From positions 1-64,000 of the forward strand of contig DAOVVV010000007.1 in the NCBI GenBank assembly GCA_030637025.1: a stretch of DNA of 64,000 nt. Reading direction: 5' to 3'. Below are positions 9,456 to 19,022 of this stretch, one piece after another. Position numbers and translations under genes: made by a program. The stretch's first letter is position 1. The number at the start of each line of letters is the position of its first letter. The stretch is from JAGLHV01 sp023143305 [NCBI: Clostridia bacterium] (GTDB taxonomy: Bacteria > CBDUZB01 > JAGLHV01). Under the pieces are notes generated by a model. The model was not told where the DNA came from. It made no database searches and saw only the letters and a list, made by a program, of their open reading frames with translations.

Positions 9456-9928
9456 TGTGGAATAAAGGATTATTTTTATTTTTTTATTTTTTATGTGCCC
9501 ATTTGATGACCGAATTTGTTTTTCATTTTAGGAAACTCTGGGAATGGGAAAAAAAGTCAAGTTGGGGTATTATTTTACATAGTGCTATTTTTGGATTTTT
9601 AAGTGTAATTTTATTTTTTCCCTTTTTAAATCGGGGGCTGATGTGGTGGTACATAATATTTTTATCTTTTATGCATTTTGTTATTGATTTTTTTAAAGTA
9701 TCTCTTTTACAGGAAAGAAAAGATGCAGATGCAGTAATGATTTTAGATGAATTTAGCCATCTTTTCTGGATTGGGTTTGTTTCTTTTTTTGGAGCAAAGG
9801 AAATTTATGCTCCATGGATGTCTTTAGGAAGAAAATGTGATTTTTATTTTTTCCCGGTTGTTATGTGTGCAGTAATTATTTTTTTATCGAGGAAGGAAAT
9901 AAGCCGGCAATTCAGGGGAGAAAAATAA
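9455..9928 (+). CDS. DUF3307-like membrane protein
   Basis: A 157-aa membrane protein with about four hydrophobic segments (roughly 5-20, 38-58, 62-80 and 130-146). It resembles the DUF3307 family, with conserved-looking polar residues inside the membrane region: an early H-L-M-T-E-F, an H following a K, then H-F-V-I-D-F-F-K and D-E-F-S-H-L. The start codon overlaps the thiE stop by one base. Function is unknown. Confidence 0.7.
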   Translation: MWNKGLFLFFYFLCAHLMTEFVFHFRKLWEWEKKSSWGIILHSAIFGFLSVILFFPFLNRGLMWWYIIFLSFMHFVIDFFKVSLLQERKDADAVMILDEFSHLFWIGFVSFFGAKEIYAPWMSLGRKCDFYFFPVVMCAVIIFLSRKEISRQFRGEK

Positions 9929-10036
9929 ATATATTATGAGTTTGTTTTGAGGAGAATTAGACTAATTTTTATTTTAGATTATAAATCGTTTGATAAAAGA
10001 AACTTGGTCATAAAAAAGTTTTAAGGGAAGGTTTTT

Positions 10037-10369
10037 ATGAGTCAACAAAGAAATATTAAAAAATTTAGTTTGTATGCGTTTTTAGTATTTGCGATTGGGT
10101 TAGGAACCGTAGGTTGCGGAGTCCTTAAAGTTGTGGGTTATGGAACTCTTGCCTGTTTAACACTGGGAAGCGCGGTCCATACCACCATAAAGTATGAACA
10201 TAAAGGTACGATTAAAAGAGTTGAGGTGAAGGAAAAGAATACTGTGATTTATTTTGAAGATGATATTAGCTATGAAGTTATTGGCCATCCATCTGTGATG
10301 CCGGGTTATTTTGTTCACATTGAGAAAATAGAGAACGGTTTTAAAGTAAAAAGCCCGCATATTAAATGA
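10037..10369 (+). CDS. Small secreted or lipid-anchored protein of unknown function
   Basis: A 110-aa protein with a basic N-terminus, a hydrophobic stretch (about 11-26) and Cys27 in the context GTVGCG. This resembles a lipobox but has Thr at -3 instead of a large aliphatic residue, so lipidation is uncertain. The rest is a short beta-rich domain (KRVEVKEKNTVIYFEDD). A GAAGG ribosome-binding site is present. It lies directly before purA with no obvious link. Confidence 0.6.
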   Translation: MSQQRNIKKFSLYAFLVFAIGLGTVGCGVLKVVGYGTLACLTLGSAVHTTIKYEHKGTIKRVEVKEKNTVIYFEDDISYEVIGHPSVMPGYFVHIEKIENGFKVKSPHIK

Positions 10370-10406
10370 TTCAGTTTTATTAATCTGTAAATGAGAGGGA
10401 GAAAAA

Positions 10407-11693
10407 ATGTCTAATCTTTGTGTTGTAGGTGCCCAATGGGGAGATGAAGGGAAGGGAAAAGTTATTCATTTTCTTTCCCGGGAAGCGGAGTATATTTGCC
10501 GTTATCAGGGGGGGAATAATGCCGGACATACTGTGGTAATTGGCGAGGATAAATTTGTCTTACATCTTGTTCCTTCCGGAATAATTTATCCGGGGAAGAA
10601 ATGTATTATTGGCAATGGAGTAGTAATAAATCCACAGGCTTTGTTGGATGAAATAAAATATTTAGGGGAAAAAGGAGTTGATGTTACCGGCCGTCTTTTT
10701 ATTTCTGATATGGCCCATCTTATATTTCCTTACCATTCTATGTTGGATGAAGCAAAAGAAAGAAGAAAAGGGAAAATAGGGACGACTAAAAGAGGTATCG
10801 GTCCTGCTTATATGGATAAGGTCGACCGGGTAGGGATTAGGGTTTGTGATCTGATGGATAAGGATATTTTTGCTCATAAATTAAAAGATACCCTTACTAT
10901 GCGTAACGCCCTTTTAGAAAAAGTTTATCAAAGGCCGGGATTGAAATATAAAGATTTATATCTTAAATACTGTGACTATGCTGAGCAATTACGTCCTTAT
11001 GTTACTAATACCAGTATTATGGTTAACGAAGTAATGAAAAAAAACAAAAAAGTTCTTTTGGAAGGGGCACAGGGAGTATTGTTGGATGTGGACTTTGGGA
11101 CTTACCCTTATGTGACTTCGTCAAATCCTTCCGCTGGCGGTGCGTGTGTAGGTTTAGGTATAGGTCCGAATAAAATAGATAAAATCTTAGGAATAATAAA
11201 GGCATATGTTACCAGAGTGGGGGATGGTCCTTTTCCTACCCGTTTAACATCTTCATTAGAGGAAAAAATACGGGAAAAAGGAGCAGAATATGGGGCTACG
11301 ACCAAGCGGCCCCGCAGAGTAGGTTGGTTTGATGCCGTGATGGTCAAACATTCGGTAAGGGTAAGTGGTATTGATTCACTGGCAGTAATGAAATTAGACG
11401 TGTTGGATGATTTAGATAAAATAAAAATATGTACCGGTTATAAATATAAAAATAAAATAATTAATGAATACCCGAGTCAGACTGTTATTTTAGAGGAATG
11501 TAAGCCTTGTTATGAAGAGTGGGAAGGGTGGAAGACTTCTACCGTAAAGATAAAAAAATATCAGGATTTACCTTCGAAAGCAAAAAAATATTTATCCCGG
11601 ATAAAACAATTAGCAGGAGTGCCTCTTTCTTTAATTTCCGTAGGTGCGGATAAAGATGCGACCATTCTGTTAAATAAAAATTTTTTTAAATAG
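10407..11693 (+). CDS. purA: Adenylosuccinate synthetase
   Basis: GTP-dependent conversion of IMP and aspartate to adenylosuccinate. The 428-aa protein has the P-loop-like GDEGKGK at 12-18, the NNAGHTVV segment, the TTKRGIGPAYMDK segment, the GDGPFPTR substrate loop, and the C-terminal guanine-binding region ending SVGADKDATI. A GAGGGAG ribosome-binding site precedes ATG. It is followed by purB after a terminator-like hairpin. Confidence 0.97.
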   Translation: MSNLCVVGAQWGDEGKGKVIHFLSREAEYICRYQGGNNAGHTVVIGEDKFVLHLVPSGIIYPGKKCIIGNGVVINPQALLDEIKYLGEKGVDVTGRLFISDMAHLIFPYHSMLDEAKERRKGKIGTTKRGIGPAYMDKVDRVGIRVCDLMDKDIFAHKLKDTLTMRNALLEKVYQRPGLKYKDLYLKYCDYAEQLRPYVTNTSIMVNEVMKKNKKVLLEGAQGVLLDVDFGTYPYVTSSNPSAGGACVGLGIGPNKIDKILGIIKAYVTRVGDGPFPTRLTSSLEEKIREKGAEYGATTKRPRRVGWFDAVMVKHSVRVSGIDSLAVMKLDVLDDLDKIKICTGYKYKNKIINEYPSQTVILEECKPCYEEWEGWKTSTVKIKKYQDLPSKAKKYLSRIKQLAGVPLSLISVGADKDATILLNKNFFK

Positions 11694-11737
11694 AGTATTA
11701 AGGCCTTAGCAGTGTTAGAAATAGAATAAAATCACAA

Positions 11738-11779
11738 AAATTCTAAACCGTCTCCGGAGGAACTTTAGAATTTGTTTTT
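11738..11779 (+). terminator. Terminator-like hairpin after purA
   Basis: A perfect 10-bp inverted repeat, AAATTCTAAA and TTTAGAATTT, encloses a GC-rich loop (CCGTCTCCGGAGGAAC) and is followed by a short T-rich run. The stem is A/T-rich, so termination strength is uncertain. Confidence 0.45.
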
Positions 11780-11875
11780 TGTTCATAGCTGTTGACTATT
11801 GGTTATTCTTTGTTTTGTTTGTGATTTATAACTATTTGTTGTAGTCTATACTAAGCATTTGGTGGAGGAGGATAT

Positions 11876-13171
11876 ATGATTTCTCGGTATGCATTACCGG
11901 AAATGGAGCGTATTTGGGCGGAAGAAAACCGGTTTGAAAAGATGTTAGAGGTGGAAATAGCTGTTTGTCAGGCTATGGCCGATTTAGGTGAAATTCCGGT
12001 AGAAATAGTCCTGGAGATAAAGAGAAAGGCGAAAATTGATGTACAGAGAATAGGAGAAATAGAAAAGGAGACACATCATGATGTAATTGCTTTTTTAAAT
12101 TCCATTACTGAAAGTGTGGGAAAAGATGCATCGAGATTTATTCATCAGGGATTGACTTCTTCCGATGTCTTAGATACGGCATTGGCTTTACAAATGAAAG
12201 AATCGGCAGAAAAAATTTGTTTGGACTTAAAAAAATTGGCTGTTGTTTTAAAGAAAAAGGCTTTAGAGTATAAGATGGTCCCGATGATAGGTAGAACGCA
12301 TGGAGTACATGCTGAGCCGATTACTTTCGGTTTAAAACTTGCTCTGTGGTATGAAGAGATATTAAGGAACTTAGAACGTATAAATAGAGCTAAAAAAGTT
12401 ATTGCTGTGGGAAAAATTTCCGGGGCGGTAGGTACTTATGCGCATATTAGTCTTCAATGGGAAGAGTTGGTTTGTAAGAAATTAGGTTTAAAGATAGAAC
12501 CGGTTTCCAATCAAATTACTCAACGTGATCGGCATGCCGAGTTTATGTCGGCAATAGCTATTACAGCTTGCTCTTTGGAAAAATTTGCCGGGGAGATAAG
12601 AAGTTTACAAAGAACTGAAATTCTGGAGTTAGAAGAGCCTTTTATGCCGGGACAAAAGGGTTCTTCGGCAATGCCCCACAAACGAAATCCTATAAAATGT
12701 GAACAAATTTGTGGATTAGCCCGTATAATAAGGGGAAATCTTCATGCTTCTTTAGAAAATATTGCTTTATGGAATGAACGGGATATTTCTCATTCTTCGG
12801 TAGAGCGAATAATTCTTCCTGATAGTACTATCCTTATAGATTATTTGCTACAGAAATTTACCTGGATTATGGAGGGAATATTAGTTTATCCCCGTAATAT
12901 GTTGAAAAATATAAATCTTACCGGGGGATTAATCTTTTCCCAGAGGGTCTTTTTGGCTTTAGTAGATAAAGGGTTAAGCCGGGAACGTGCTTATGAATTA
13001 ATTCAAAAAAAAGCGATGCAGGCCTGGAAGAAAAAAGGTGATTTCAAGAGCTTAATATTAAAAGATCCGGAGATTAAAAAACATTTAAACAAGGATGAAA
13101 TAAAAAAATGTTTTAATATTGAGTGGTTTTTGCGTAATGTTGATAAAATTTTTAAACGGATAAACTTATAA
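11876..13171 (+). CDS. purB: Adenylosuccinate lyase
   Basis: Cleaves adenylosuccinate and SAICAR in purine synthesis. The 431-aa protein has the fumarase-superfamily signature SSAMPHKRNP near residue 263, the TSSDVLDTA segment with catalytic contacts, and the RTHGVHAEP motif. It starts with the usual RYALPEMERIW sequence and has a GGAGGAGG ribosome-binding site. It pairs with purA to form AMP from IMP. Confidence 0.97.
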   Translation: MISRYALPEMERIWAEENRFEKMLEVEIAVCQAMADLGEIPVEIVLEIKRKAKIDVQRIGEIEKETHHDVIAFLNSITESVGKDASRFIHQGLTSSDVLDTALALQMKESAEKICLDLKKLAVVLKKKALEYKMVPMIGRTHGVHAEPITFGLKLALWYEEILRNLERINRAKKVIAVGKISGAVGTYAHISLQWEELVCKKLGLKIEPVSNQITQRDRHAEFMSAIAITACSLEKFAGEIRSLQRTEILELEEPFMPGQKGSSAMPHKRNPIKCEQICGLARIIRGNLHASLENIALWNERDISHSSVERIILPDSTILIDYLLQKFTWIMEGILVYPRNMLKNINLTGGLIFSQRVFLALVDKGLSRERAYELIQKKAMQAWKKKGDFKSLILKDPEIKKHLNKDEIKKCFNIEWFLRNVDKIFKRINL

Positions 13172-13199
13172 AAAGGGATAAATAAAAAGGCTTTTTGTC

Positions 13200-13229
13200 T
13201 TGACAAGACGAAAGGAAATGTGGTATGCT
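13200..13229 (+). promoter_or_regulatory. Strong sigma-70-type promoter for rplU
   Basis: Consensus TTGACA at 13200-13205 and TATGCT at 13224-13229 with an 18-base spacer, about 30 bases upstream of the rplU start. It probably drives rplU-rpmA. Confidence 0.7.
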
Positions 13230-13260
13230 AATTGTTTCAATCTTAAGGGAGGGATAAATT

Positions 13261-13575
13261 ATGTATGCAGTAATTGAAAGTGGAGGAAAGCAATATAAAG
13301 TTAAAGAAGGCGAAAAGATAATAGTAGAGAAAATAGATGTTCCGGTAGGCAATGAAATACAACTGGATAAAGTACTATTAGCGTCCAAAGAAAACGAAGC
13401 GTTGCTGGATAAATCTGCTCTGGAAAAAGTTAAGGTGGTAGGGGCAGTTATCAAGCAGGGCAAAGGTAAAAAGATAATCGTTTTTAAGAAAAAGAGAAGA
13501 AAAGATTATAAAAAAACTAAAGGACACCGTCAGTATTATACTCAAATAGAAATAAAACAAATAATAATTAATTAA
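13261..13575 (+). CDS. rplU: 50S ribosomal protein bL21
   Basis: A 104-aa protein that binds 23S rRNA. It has the standard start MYAVIESGGKQYKV and the C-terminal KKRRKDYKKTKGHRQ segment followed by YTQIEI. A GGGAGGG ribosome-binding site is present. It is immediately upstream of rpmA, the near-universal order. Confidence 0.97.
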   Translation: MYAVIESGGKQYKVKEGEKIIVEKIDVPVGNEIQLDKVLLASKENEALLDKSALEKVKVVGAVIKQGKGKKIIVFKKKRRKDYKKTKGHRQYYTQIEIKQIIIN

Positions 13576-13672
13576 GCAGGATTTATTTAAATTTACCGAT
13601 TAATTTTCGGTTTACAAATTCGATTATTATAATTCTAATTAGGGCCGGGATAAAAAGGAGGAGATACGAAAA

Positions 13673-13930
13673 ATGGCACATAAAAAAGGTCAAGGCAGTA
13701 GTTCTAATGGCCGGGATAGTTGCGGAAAAAGATTGGGTGTGAAGAGATTTGGGGGGCAGGTTGTCACTGCCGGCAGTATCTTAGTTCGTCAGCGAGGAAG
13801 AAAATTTAAACCGGGCAGGAATGTAGGCATTGGTTCGGATGATACTCTTTTTTCTAAAATCCAGGGAACAGTGGCTTTTGAACGAATAGACCGTAAGCAC
13901 AGGAAGATAAGTGTATATCCTTTGAATTAA
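13673..13930 (+). CDS. rpmA: 50S ribosomal protein bL27
   Basis: An 85-aa protein whose N-terminal tail ([16 protein letters not shown]) reaches the peptidyl-transferase centre; the conserved [11 protein letters not shown] and IRQRG-like VRQRGRKF segments follow. There is no N-terminal extension of the type cleaved by Prp in Firmicutes. An AAGGAGG ribosome-binding site precedes ATG. Part of the rplU-rpmA-obgE cluster. Confidence 0.97.
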   Translation: MAHKKGQGSSSNGRDSCGKRLGVKRFGGQVVTAGSILVRQRGRKFKPGRNVGIGSDDTLFSKIQGTVAFERIDRKHRKISVYPLN

Positions 13931-14251
13931 GCAATAAAACACGAGATTTATAAAAAATTTATAATAAGTATTTTAATAACAATGGGAAACAGTTGATTAT
14001 GGTGATAGAACTTCAAAAAGAAATATTGTTTTGAATTTTTAAACACTGTAACCAAGCGTTTCTCATTTTTTTTAAAGGTTATTGTTTTTGGTTATGGGGG
14101 AGTAATGTGTATTTGGAGTGCATTGTTCAAAACAGATTTTGTTTTTAATTTTCTGTTTTAGATTTACTGTCTTTTTTATATTATTTAACATTATTTAAGA
14201 AAGAATTTTATTTGCGTTCATTAATTGATTATAAGGGGAAGAAAAAATATA
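13931..14251 (+). other. Intergenic region between rpmA and obgE
   Basis: About 320 bases without a convincing gene. It is AT-rich and contains a weak hairpin (AAAACAGA at 14129-14136 with TCTGTTTT at 14152-14159). I see no clear terminator, promoter or RNA motif. Confidence 0.4.
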
Positions 14252-15529
14252 ATGTTTATTGATCTGGCAAAAATTTATGTTCAGGCAGGAAATGGCGGAA
14301 ATGGATGTATGAGTTTTCGCAGGGAGAAATATGTTCCTTTAGGTGGACCTGATGGAGGAGGGGGAGGTAAAGGGGGAGATATTATTATTAAGGCTAATAA
14401 GAGGTTAAAAACTCTTCTGGATTTAAGGAGGCATCCTCATTATCGGGCAGAAAATGGCAAGCACGGCCAGGGAAAAAAGAAACAAGGAAAAAAGGGAAAT
14501 GATAAGGTTATTATGGTCCCCTGCGGAACCATGGTTTATAAAATAAATGCTTCCTCTTCAGAGAAAATAAAAGAAAAAAAAGAATTGATTACTGATTTGG
14601 TTGAGGATAAAAAAGAAATAAAAATAGTTATCGGTGGCCGTGGAGGAAGAGGAAATGCAAGTTTTAAAACAGCGAAAAATGTTGCCCCCCATTTTGCGGA
14701 AAAGGGAGCATCAGGGGATAAAAGCATATTAAAGTTAGAGTTAAAACTCATTGCCGATGTGGGACTGGTCGGTTATCCTAATGCGGGTAAATCTACATTT
14801 TTATCAGTAGTTTCCTCTGCTCATCCTAAAATTGCTGATTATCCGTTTACTACTTTATTTCCCAACTTAGGGATGGTAAAAATAGGAGACGAAAGTTTTA
14901 TTTTTGCTGATATTCCCGGATTAATTGAGGGGGCGCATTCAGGGATAGGGTTGGGAGATAGTTTTTTACGGCATATTGAACGAACGCGTATTTTACTTCA
15001 TATGGTAGACCTTTCCGGATTTCAGGATAAATCACCGGAGGAAATATTTAAAATTACCAATAAAGAGATAAAATTATACAGCAAGAAGCTTTCAAGAAAA
15101 AAACAAATAATTGTCGCCAATAAAATGGATTTACCGCAGGCAAAAAAGGCATTAAAAGCGTTCAAGAAAAAATTACCCGGCTTTAAGATTTTCCCGATTT
15201 CCGCTGTTACCAAAGAAGGGATGGAGGATTTATTATATGAAACAGGGAAAGCGGTAAAAAAGATAGAAATTCCAAAAGAAGAGGTTGTACCGGTAAAATA
15301 TGTTTATGAGCCGGAGTTTAAAATAGAAAAGAGAACAGGTGTTTTTATAGTTTATGGTAAAAAAGTAGAAACTTTAATTGAGATGACCGATATAACTAAT
15401 GATGAAGCTGTGGGAAGATTGCAAAGGATTTTTAAAAAAATGGGTGTGGAAGAAGCTCTTAAAAAAAAGGGAGTTAAAGACGGAGATGGTGTTAAAATAG
15501 GGGATTATGAATTTATTTATGAAGAATAA
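14252..15529 (+). CDS. obgE: GTPase Obg/CgtA
   Basis: Ribosome-assembly and stress GTPase. From ATG 14252 it is 425 aa: a glycine-rich Obg fold (about 1-165), a G domain with GYPNAGKS at 174-181, the IPGLIEGAHSG switch region and NKMD, and a C-terminal OCT domain (about 350-425). A longer in-frame start (TTG 14225) would add nine residues absent from the family, so the internal ATG, which begins MFIDLAKIYVQAGNGGNG, is chosen. An AAGGGG lies about 13 bases upstream. Confidence 0.95.
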   Translation: MFIDLAKIYVQAGNGGNGCMSFRREKYVPLGGPDGGGGGKGGDIIIKANKRLKTLLDLRRHPHYRAENGKHGQGKKKQGKKGNDKVIMVPCGTMVYKINASSSEKIKEKKELITDLVEDKKEIKIVIGGRGGRGNASFKTAKNVAPHFAEKGASGDKSILKLELKLIADVGLVGYPNAGKSTFLSVVSSAHPKIADYPFTTLFPNLGMVKIGDESFIFADIPGLIEGAHSGIGLGDSFLRHIERTRILLHMVDLSGFQDKSPEEIFKITNKEIKLYSKKLSRKKQIIVANKMDLPQAKKALKAFKKKLPGFKIFPISAVTKEGMEDLLYETGKAVKKIEIPKEEVVPVKYVYEPEFKIEKRTGVFIVYGKKVETLIEMTDITNDEAVGRLQRIFKKMGVEEALKKKGVKDGDGVKIGDYEFIYEE

Positions 15530-15702
15530 ATTATAGATTTTGAGATGATTGTAAATAATGCGGGGAAAAAGTATTAATGTTTATATTTAATTAAGTTATT
15601 CCGGATTATTTACGGAAAAACAGAAATAGAGACAAAAGCATAAAAAGGTGTCAACTATTTTAGAATAAGACAAGATGAAGTATTGTTGCGGAGGGTAATT
15701 AG

Positions 15703-16806
15703 TTGAAATCAAGACGGATAATATTAAAGATAGGAACAGGTGTTTTAATTACACCGGAAGGAATATTTAATAAAAATCATATTAGCAAAATAGTAAATGA
15801 TATAGCAGCAGCACATAAAAGGGGAGAAGAAGTTGTTTTAATTAGTTCAGGGGCGATTACGGCAGGGATAAATAAATTAAAGTGGAAAGGTAGGTCTCTA
15901 AGCCTTCGGGAAAAACAGGCAGCTGCTGCTGTTGGTCAGAGTCAATTGATGAACCTTTATGAAGAGATATTTAGAAAGGTGAATTGTTTAACGGCTCAGA
16001 TTTTATTGACCGCTGATGATTTAAGTAATCGTCAGCGATATTTAAATGTGCGTAATACTTTGTTTACGCTTTTAAAACATAAAGTAATTCCGATAATTAA
16101 CGAGAATGATAGTGTTGCGGTAGAAGAAATAAAGTTTGGGGATAATGATACTTTATCTGCTCTGGTATCCAGCAAAATGGATGCTGATTTTTTAATTCTT
16201 TTAACCAATGTGGAGGGGTTTTTTACCGGTGATCCCCGAAAAGACAAAAAAGCTCAATTAATTAAAGAAATAAATGAAATATCTTCTTGTTTACAAAAGA
16301 AGGCACAGGGATCCGGGGATTGGCGTAGTACCGGAGGAATGCAAACAAAATTAGAAGCAGCAAAAATTGCTATTGCCAGTGGGGTGACTACTTTTATTGT
16401 AAATGGACTGAAAGAAGGAGTAATTACTAAAATACTGGATGGAGAAAATCCGGGAACAAAATTTTTATCTAAGAAAGTTAAAATAGCAGGGAAAAAGAGA
16501 TGGATTGCCTTTGGTGCTCGGATGAAAGGGAAAATAATGGTAGATGAAGGAGCGAAAGAAGCGTTAGTGGTTAAAGGTAAAAGTCTTTTACCTTCAGGTG
16601 TTAAAAAAACAGAAGGGGAATTCGGAATAGGAGATGGTGTTAGTATAGTAGATTTAAGCGGTCATGAATTTGCCCGGGGATTGAGTTTTTATTCTTCCGG
16701 GGAAATTAAACGAATAAAAGGGAAGTTAACCAAAGAAATAAAACATATTCTGGGATATAAGGATTATGATGAAGTAATTCATCGTGATAATTTAGTAGTT
16801 TTGTAG
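15703..16806 (+). CDS. proB: Glutamate 5-kinase
   Basis: Phosphorylates glutamate for proline synthesis. The 367-aa protein has an amino-acid kinase domain (LKIGTGVL start, LISSGAI, NENDSVAVEE, FGDNDTLSALV, GDPRKDKKA and the GTGGM-like STGGMQTK segment) and a C-terminal PUA domain (about 275-360). Translation starts at TTG with a GGAGGG ribosome-binding site. The usual partner proA is not adjacent; an SDR gene follows instead. Confidence 0.94.
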   Translation: MKSRRIILKIGTGVLITPEGIFNKNHISKIVNDIAAAHKRGEEVVLISSGAITAGINKLKWKGRSLSLREKQAAAAVGQSQLMNLYEEIFRKVNCLTAQILLTADDLSNRQRYLNVRNTLFTLLKHKVIPIINENDSVAVEEIKFGDNDTLSALVSSKMDADFLILLTNVEGFFTGDPRKDKKAQLIKEINEISSCLQKKAQGSGDWRSTGGMQTKLEAAKIAIASGVTTFIVNGLKEGVITKILDGENPGTKFLSKKVKIAGKKRWIAFGARMKGKIMVDEGAKEALVVKGKSLLPSGVKKTEGEFGIGDGVSIVDLSGHEFARGLSFYSSGEIKRIKGKLTKEIKHILGYKDYDEVIHRDNLVVL

Positions 16807-16852
16807 ATAAAAATATTTTGATTTTTTAAATTTAAAGGAAAAATTACAAAAA

Positions 16853-17836
16853 GTGAAAGTATTAGTAACCGGAGCAAATGGATTTATCGGCAGTCATTTA
16901 GTCGAAGCGCTTATTCAAAAAGGATATAAAGTAAAGTGTTTAGTAAGAAAAACAAGTGATTTGAAATGGCTGGACAGGGAGAAAGTAAAACTTGTTTACG
17001 GTGATATTACTCAAAAAGAAAGTTTATTTACAGCTGTAGAAGGGGTGGACTATATTTATCATACAGCTGGTATTGTCAGAGCAGTAGACCGGAAAAAATA
17101 TTATTTGGTTAATCAATACGGGACACGAAATTTAATTCAGGTTTGTGCTCAGGTAAATTTTAATTTAAAAAAATTTGTGTACTTAAGCAGCCAGGCAGCC
17201 AGCGGTCCTGCGGATAAAGCAGATAAATTATTAAAAGAAGAAGACTGTCCCCACCCGATAACCGATTATGGGAAGAGTAAACTAAAAGGGGAAGAGGAAA
17301 TTATAAATTTTAAAGGCAAAGTGCCTTTTGTAATATTGCGCCCTTGCTCAGTTTACGGTCCGCGGGAAAAAGATATTTATGTTTATTTTAAAATGGCTAA
17401 ATGGGGAATTGTCCCTGTTTTAGGGAGAGAAGAAAAATATATAAATCTTTGTTATATTAAAGATTTAGTATCGGGCAGTATTCTGGCAGCAGAAAAAGAA
17501 AAAAGCCGGGGAAAAATTTATTTTATAGGTGATGGGCAAATATATTCCTGGACCCAAATCGGGAAAACAATTAATGAAGTATTCCGGGTAAGAGCACGAA
17601 AAATCGTAATTCCGGAAAAATTATTAAACGTTGTTTCTTTTTTTAACGAAGGAATATCTTCAATAACACAAAAACCCACAGTAGTTAATAACCAGAAAGT
17701 TTTAGAAATGAAACAAAAATATTGGCTTTTTGATATCTCACAAATTAAAGAAGATTTGAATTTTTCACCTAAAATTCCTTTATGCAGAGGAGTAAAACTT
17801 AGTGTTGATTGGTATCGTCAAAATCATTGGTTATAA
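16853..17836 (+). CDS. NAD-dependent epimerase/dehydratase (extended SDR)
   Basis: A 327-aa Rossmann-fold protein with the NAD-binding TGANGFIGSH motif at 6-15, the catalytic pair Tyr139 and Lys143 in YGKSK, and the RPCSVYGPRE segment typical of extended SDRs such as nucleotide-sugar epimerases or 3-beta-HSD-like dihydroflavonol reductases. The start codon is GTG. Substrate cannot be assigned; the placement 46 bases after proB gives no clue. Confidence 0.85.
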   Translation: MKVLVTGANGFIGSHLVEALIQKGYKVKCLVRKTSDLKWLDREKVKLVYGDITQKESLFTAVEGVDYIYHTAGIVRAVDRKKYYLVNQYGTRNLIQVCAQVNFNLKKFVYLSSQAASGPADKADKLLKEEDCPHPITDYGKSKLKGEEEIINFKGKVPFVILRPCSVYGPREKDIYVYFKMAKWGIVPVLGREEKYINLCYIKDLVSGSILAAEKEKSRGKIYFIGDGQIYSWTQIGKTINEVFRVRARKIVIPEKLLNVVSFFNEGISSITQKPTVVNNQKVLEMKQKYWLFDISQIKEDLNFSPKIPLCRGVKLSVDWYRQNHWL

Positions 17837-17928
17837 GATTCCGATTTTTTTTGTAAGCGAAAGAACTTTAGTTAAATATAATTATTGATATGTTTTTTTA
17901 AATTCCCTTGAAGGGAAACGAAGGGGCT

Positions 17929-18004
17929 CGGTTTTATTTCCTCTCATTTTGCTGTGTAAAAATTATGAGGGATAAACCGTTTGATGTCCCGTAGCTTGTT
18001 GCGG
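17929..18004 (+). promoter_or_regulatory. Structured leader upstream of folD
   Basis: Two hairpins lie between the SDR gene and folD. The first is a long imperfect stem pairing GGTTTTATTTCCTC with GAGGGATAAACC; the second pairs TCCCG with CGGGA around 17985-18004. Neither is followed by a T-run and neither matches a riboswitch I recognise, so a regulatory role is only possible. Confidence 0.3.
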
Positions 18005-18050
18005 GAAAGAAGGTATTTTAAAATTTATTGAAAGGAGTGAAGATAAAAAG

Positions 18051-18929
18051 ATGGCTACAAAAATTATTAAAGGGAAAGAAATTGCTTTTCATTTACGGGA
18101 AGAATTGAAGAAAAAAGTCTCCGATCTTAAAACAAAAAAAGGAATTATTCCGGGATTAGTTACAATTCTGGTGGGGGATGATCCTGCTTCTAAGATCTAT
18201 GTAAGAAGTAAAAAAAAGGCATGTGAGGAGATTGGTATTTATTCTGAAATTTGTCAATTAGATGCCAATACGGGAGAGGGAGAATTGCTGGAACGCATTA
18301 GACGATTTAATAATAACCCCAAAATTCATGGTATTTTAGTACAATTACCACTTCCCAAACATATAAGAACGGAAAAAATGATAGAGGCTATTTCCCCTAA
18401 AAAAGATGTAGACGGTTTTCATCCTTTAAATATGGGGAAATTATTACTTAAAAAAACAATGGCGGAAATTTTAAGATCGGAAATATTTATTCCTTGTACC
18501 CCTTACGGAATTATGGAGCTGTTGAATTTTTGCGGAACACCAATAAAAGGGGCAGAAGCAGTAATAGTAGGGAGAAGTAATATTGTAGGGAAACCCTTAG
18601 CCATTTTATTATTAGCGGAAAATGCTACAGTGACTATTTGTCATTCGCAAACAAAAAATTTAGCAGAGATAACCAAAAAAGCTGATATATTAGTTTCTGC
18701 TGTAGGAAAACCCGAAGTAATTACGGCTAAAATGGTTAAAGAAGGAGCGGTTGTGATTGATGTAGGTATGAATCGATTAGAGGTTGGTTTAGTCGGGGAT
18801 GTAAAGTTTGATTCTGTGGCTAAAAAAGCAAGAGCTATTACCCCTGTTCCCGGAGGGGTGGGGCCAATGACCATTAGTATGCTTTTAGTAAATACAGTAA
18901 AAGCAGCGAAATGGTCAGCAGGATTGTAG
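18051..18929 (+). CDS. folD: Bifunctional methylenetetrahydrofolate dehydrogenase/methenyltetrahydrofolate cyclohydrolase
   Basis: Interconverts 5,10-methylene- and 10-formyl-THF. The 292-aa protein has the catalytic YVRSKKKACEEIG segment with its lysine, QLPLPKH, the NADP loop VGRSNIVGKP and the C-terminal signature TPVPGGVGPMT. An AAAGGAGTG ribosome-binding site precedes ATG. Confidence 0.96.
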   Translation: MATKIIKGKEIAFHLREELKKKVSDLKTKKGIIPGLVTILVGDDPASKIYVRSKKKACEEIGIYSEICQLDANTGEGELLERIRRFNNNPKIHGILVQLPLPKHIRTEKMIEAISPKKDVDGFHPLNMGKLLLKKTMAEILRSEIFIPCTPYGIMELLNFCGTPIKGAEAVIVGRSNIVGKPLAILLLAENATVTICHSQTKNLAEITKKADILVSAVGKPEVITAKMVKEGAVVIDVGMNRLEVGLVGDVKFDSVAKKARAITPVPGGVGPMTISMLLVNTVKAAKWSAGL

Positions 18930-18961
18930 AATAAAAATGTGATAGAAGGCACATAGCAAAA

Positions 18962-18990
18962 TTGATAGATTTGTGATATATTTAGATATA
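18962..18990 (+). promoter_or_regulatory. Candidate promoter of the first riboswitch leader
   Basis: TTGATA at 18962-18967 and GATATA at 18985-18990 are separated by 17 bases, about 35 bases upstream of the structured leader at 19023. A moderate match only. Confidence 0.4.
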
Positions 18991-19022
18991 AGAAAAAATA
19001 AGTAATAAAAATATCTGAAAAA

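Noticed and set aside
14225-14251. Extended TTG start for obgE
   Set aside because: It would add nine residues before the conserved N-terminus and would place the ribosome-binding site inside the gene.
17929-18004. Tetrahydrofolate riboswitch upstream of folD
   Set aside because: The hairpins do not match the THF-riboswitch conserved segments as I know them, and there is no competing terminator.
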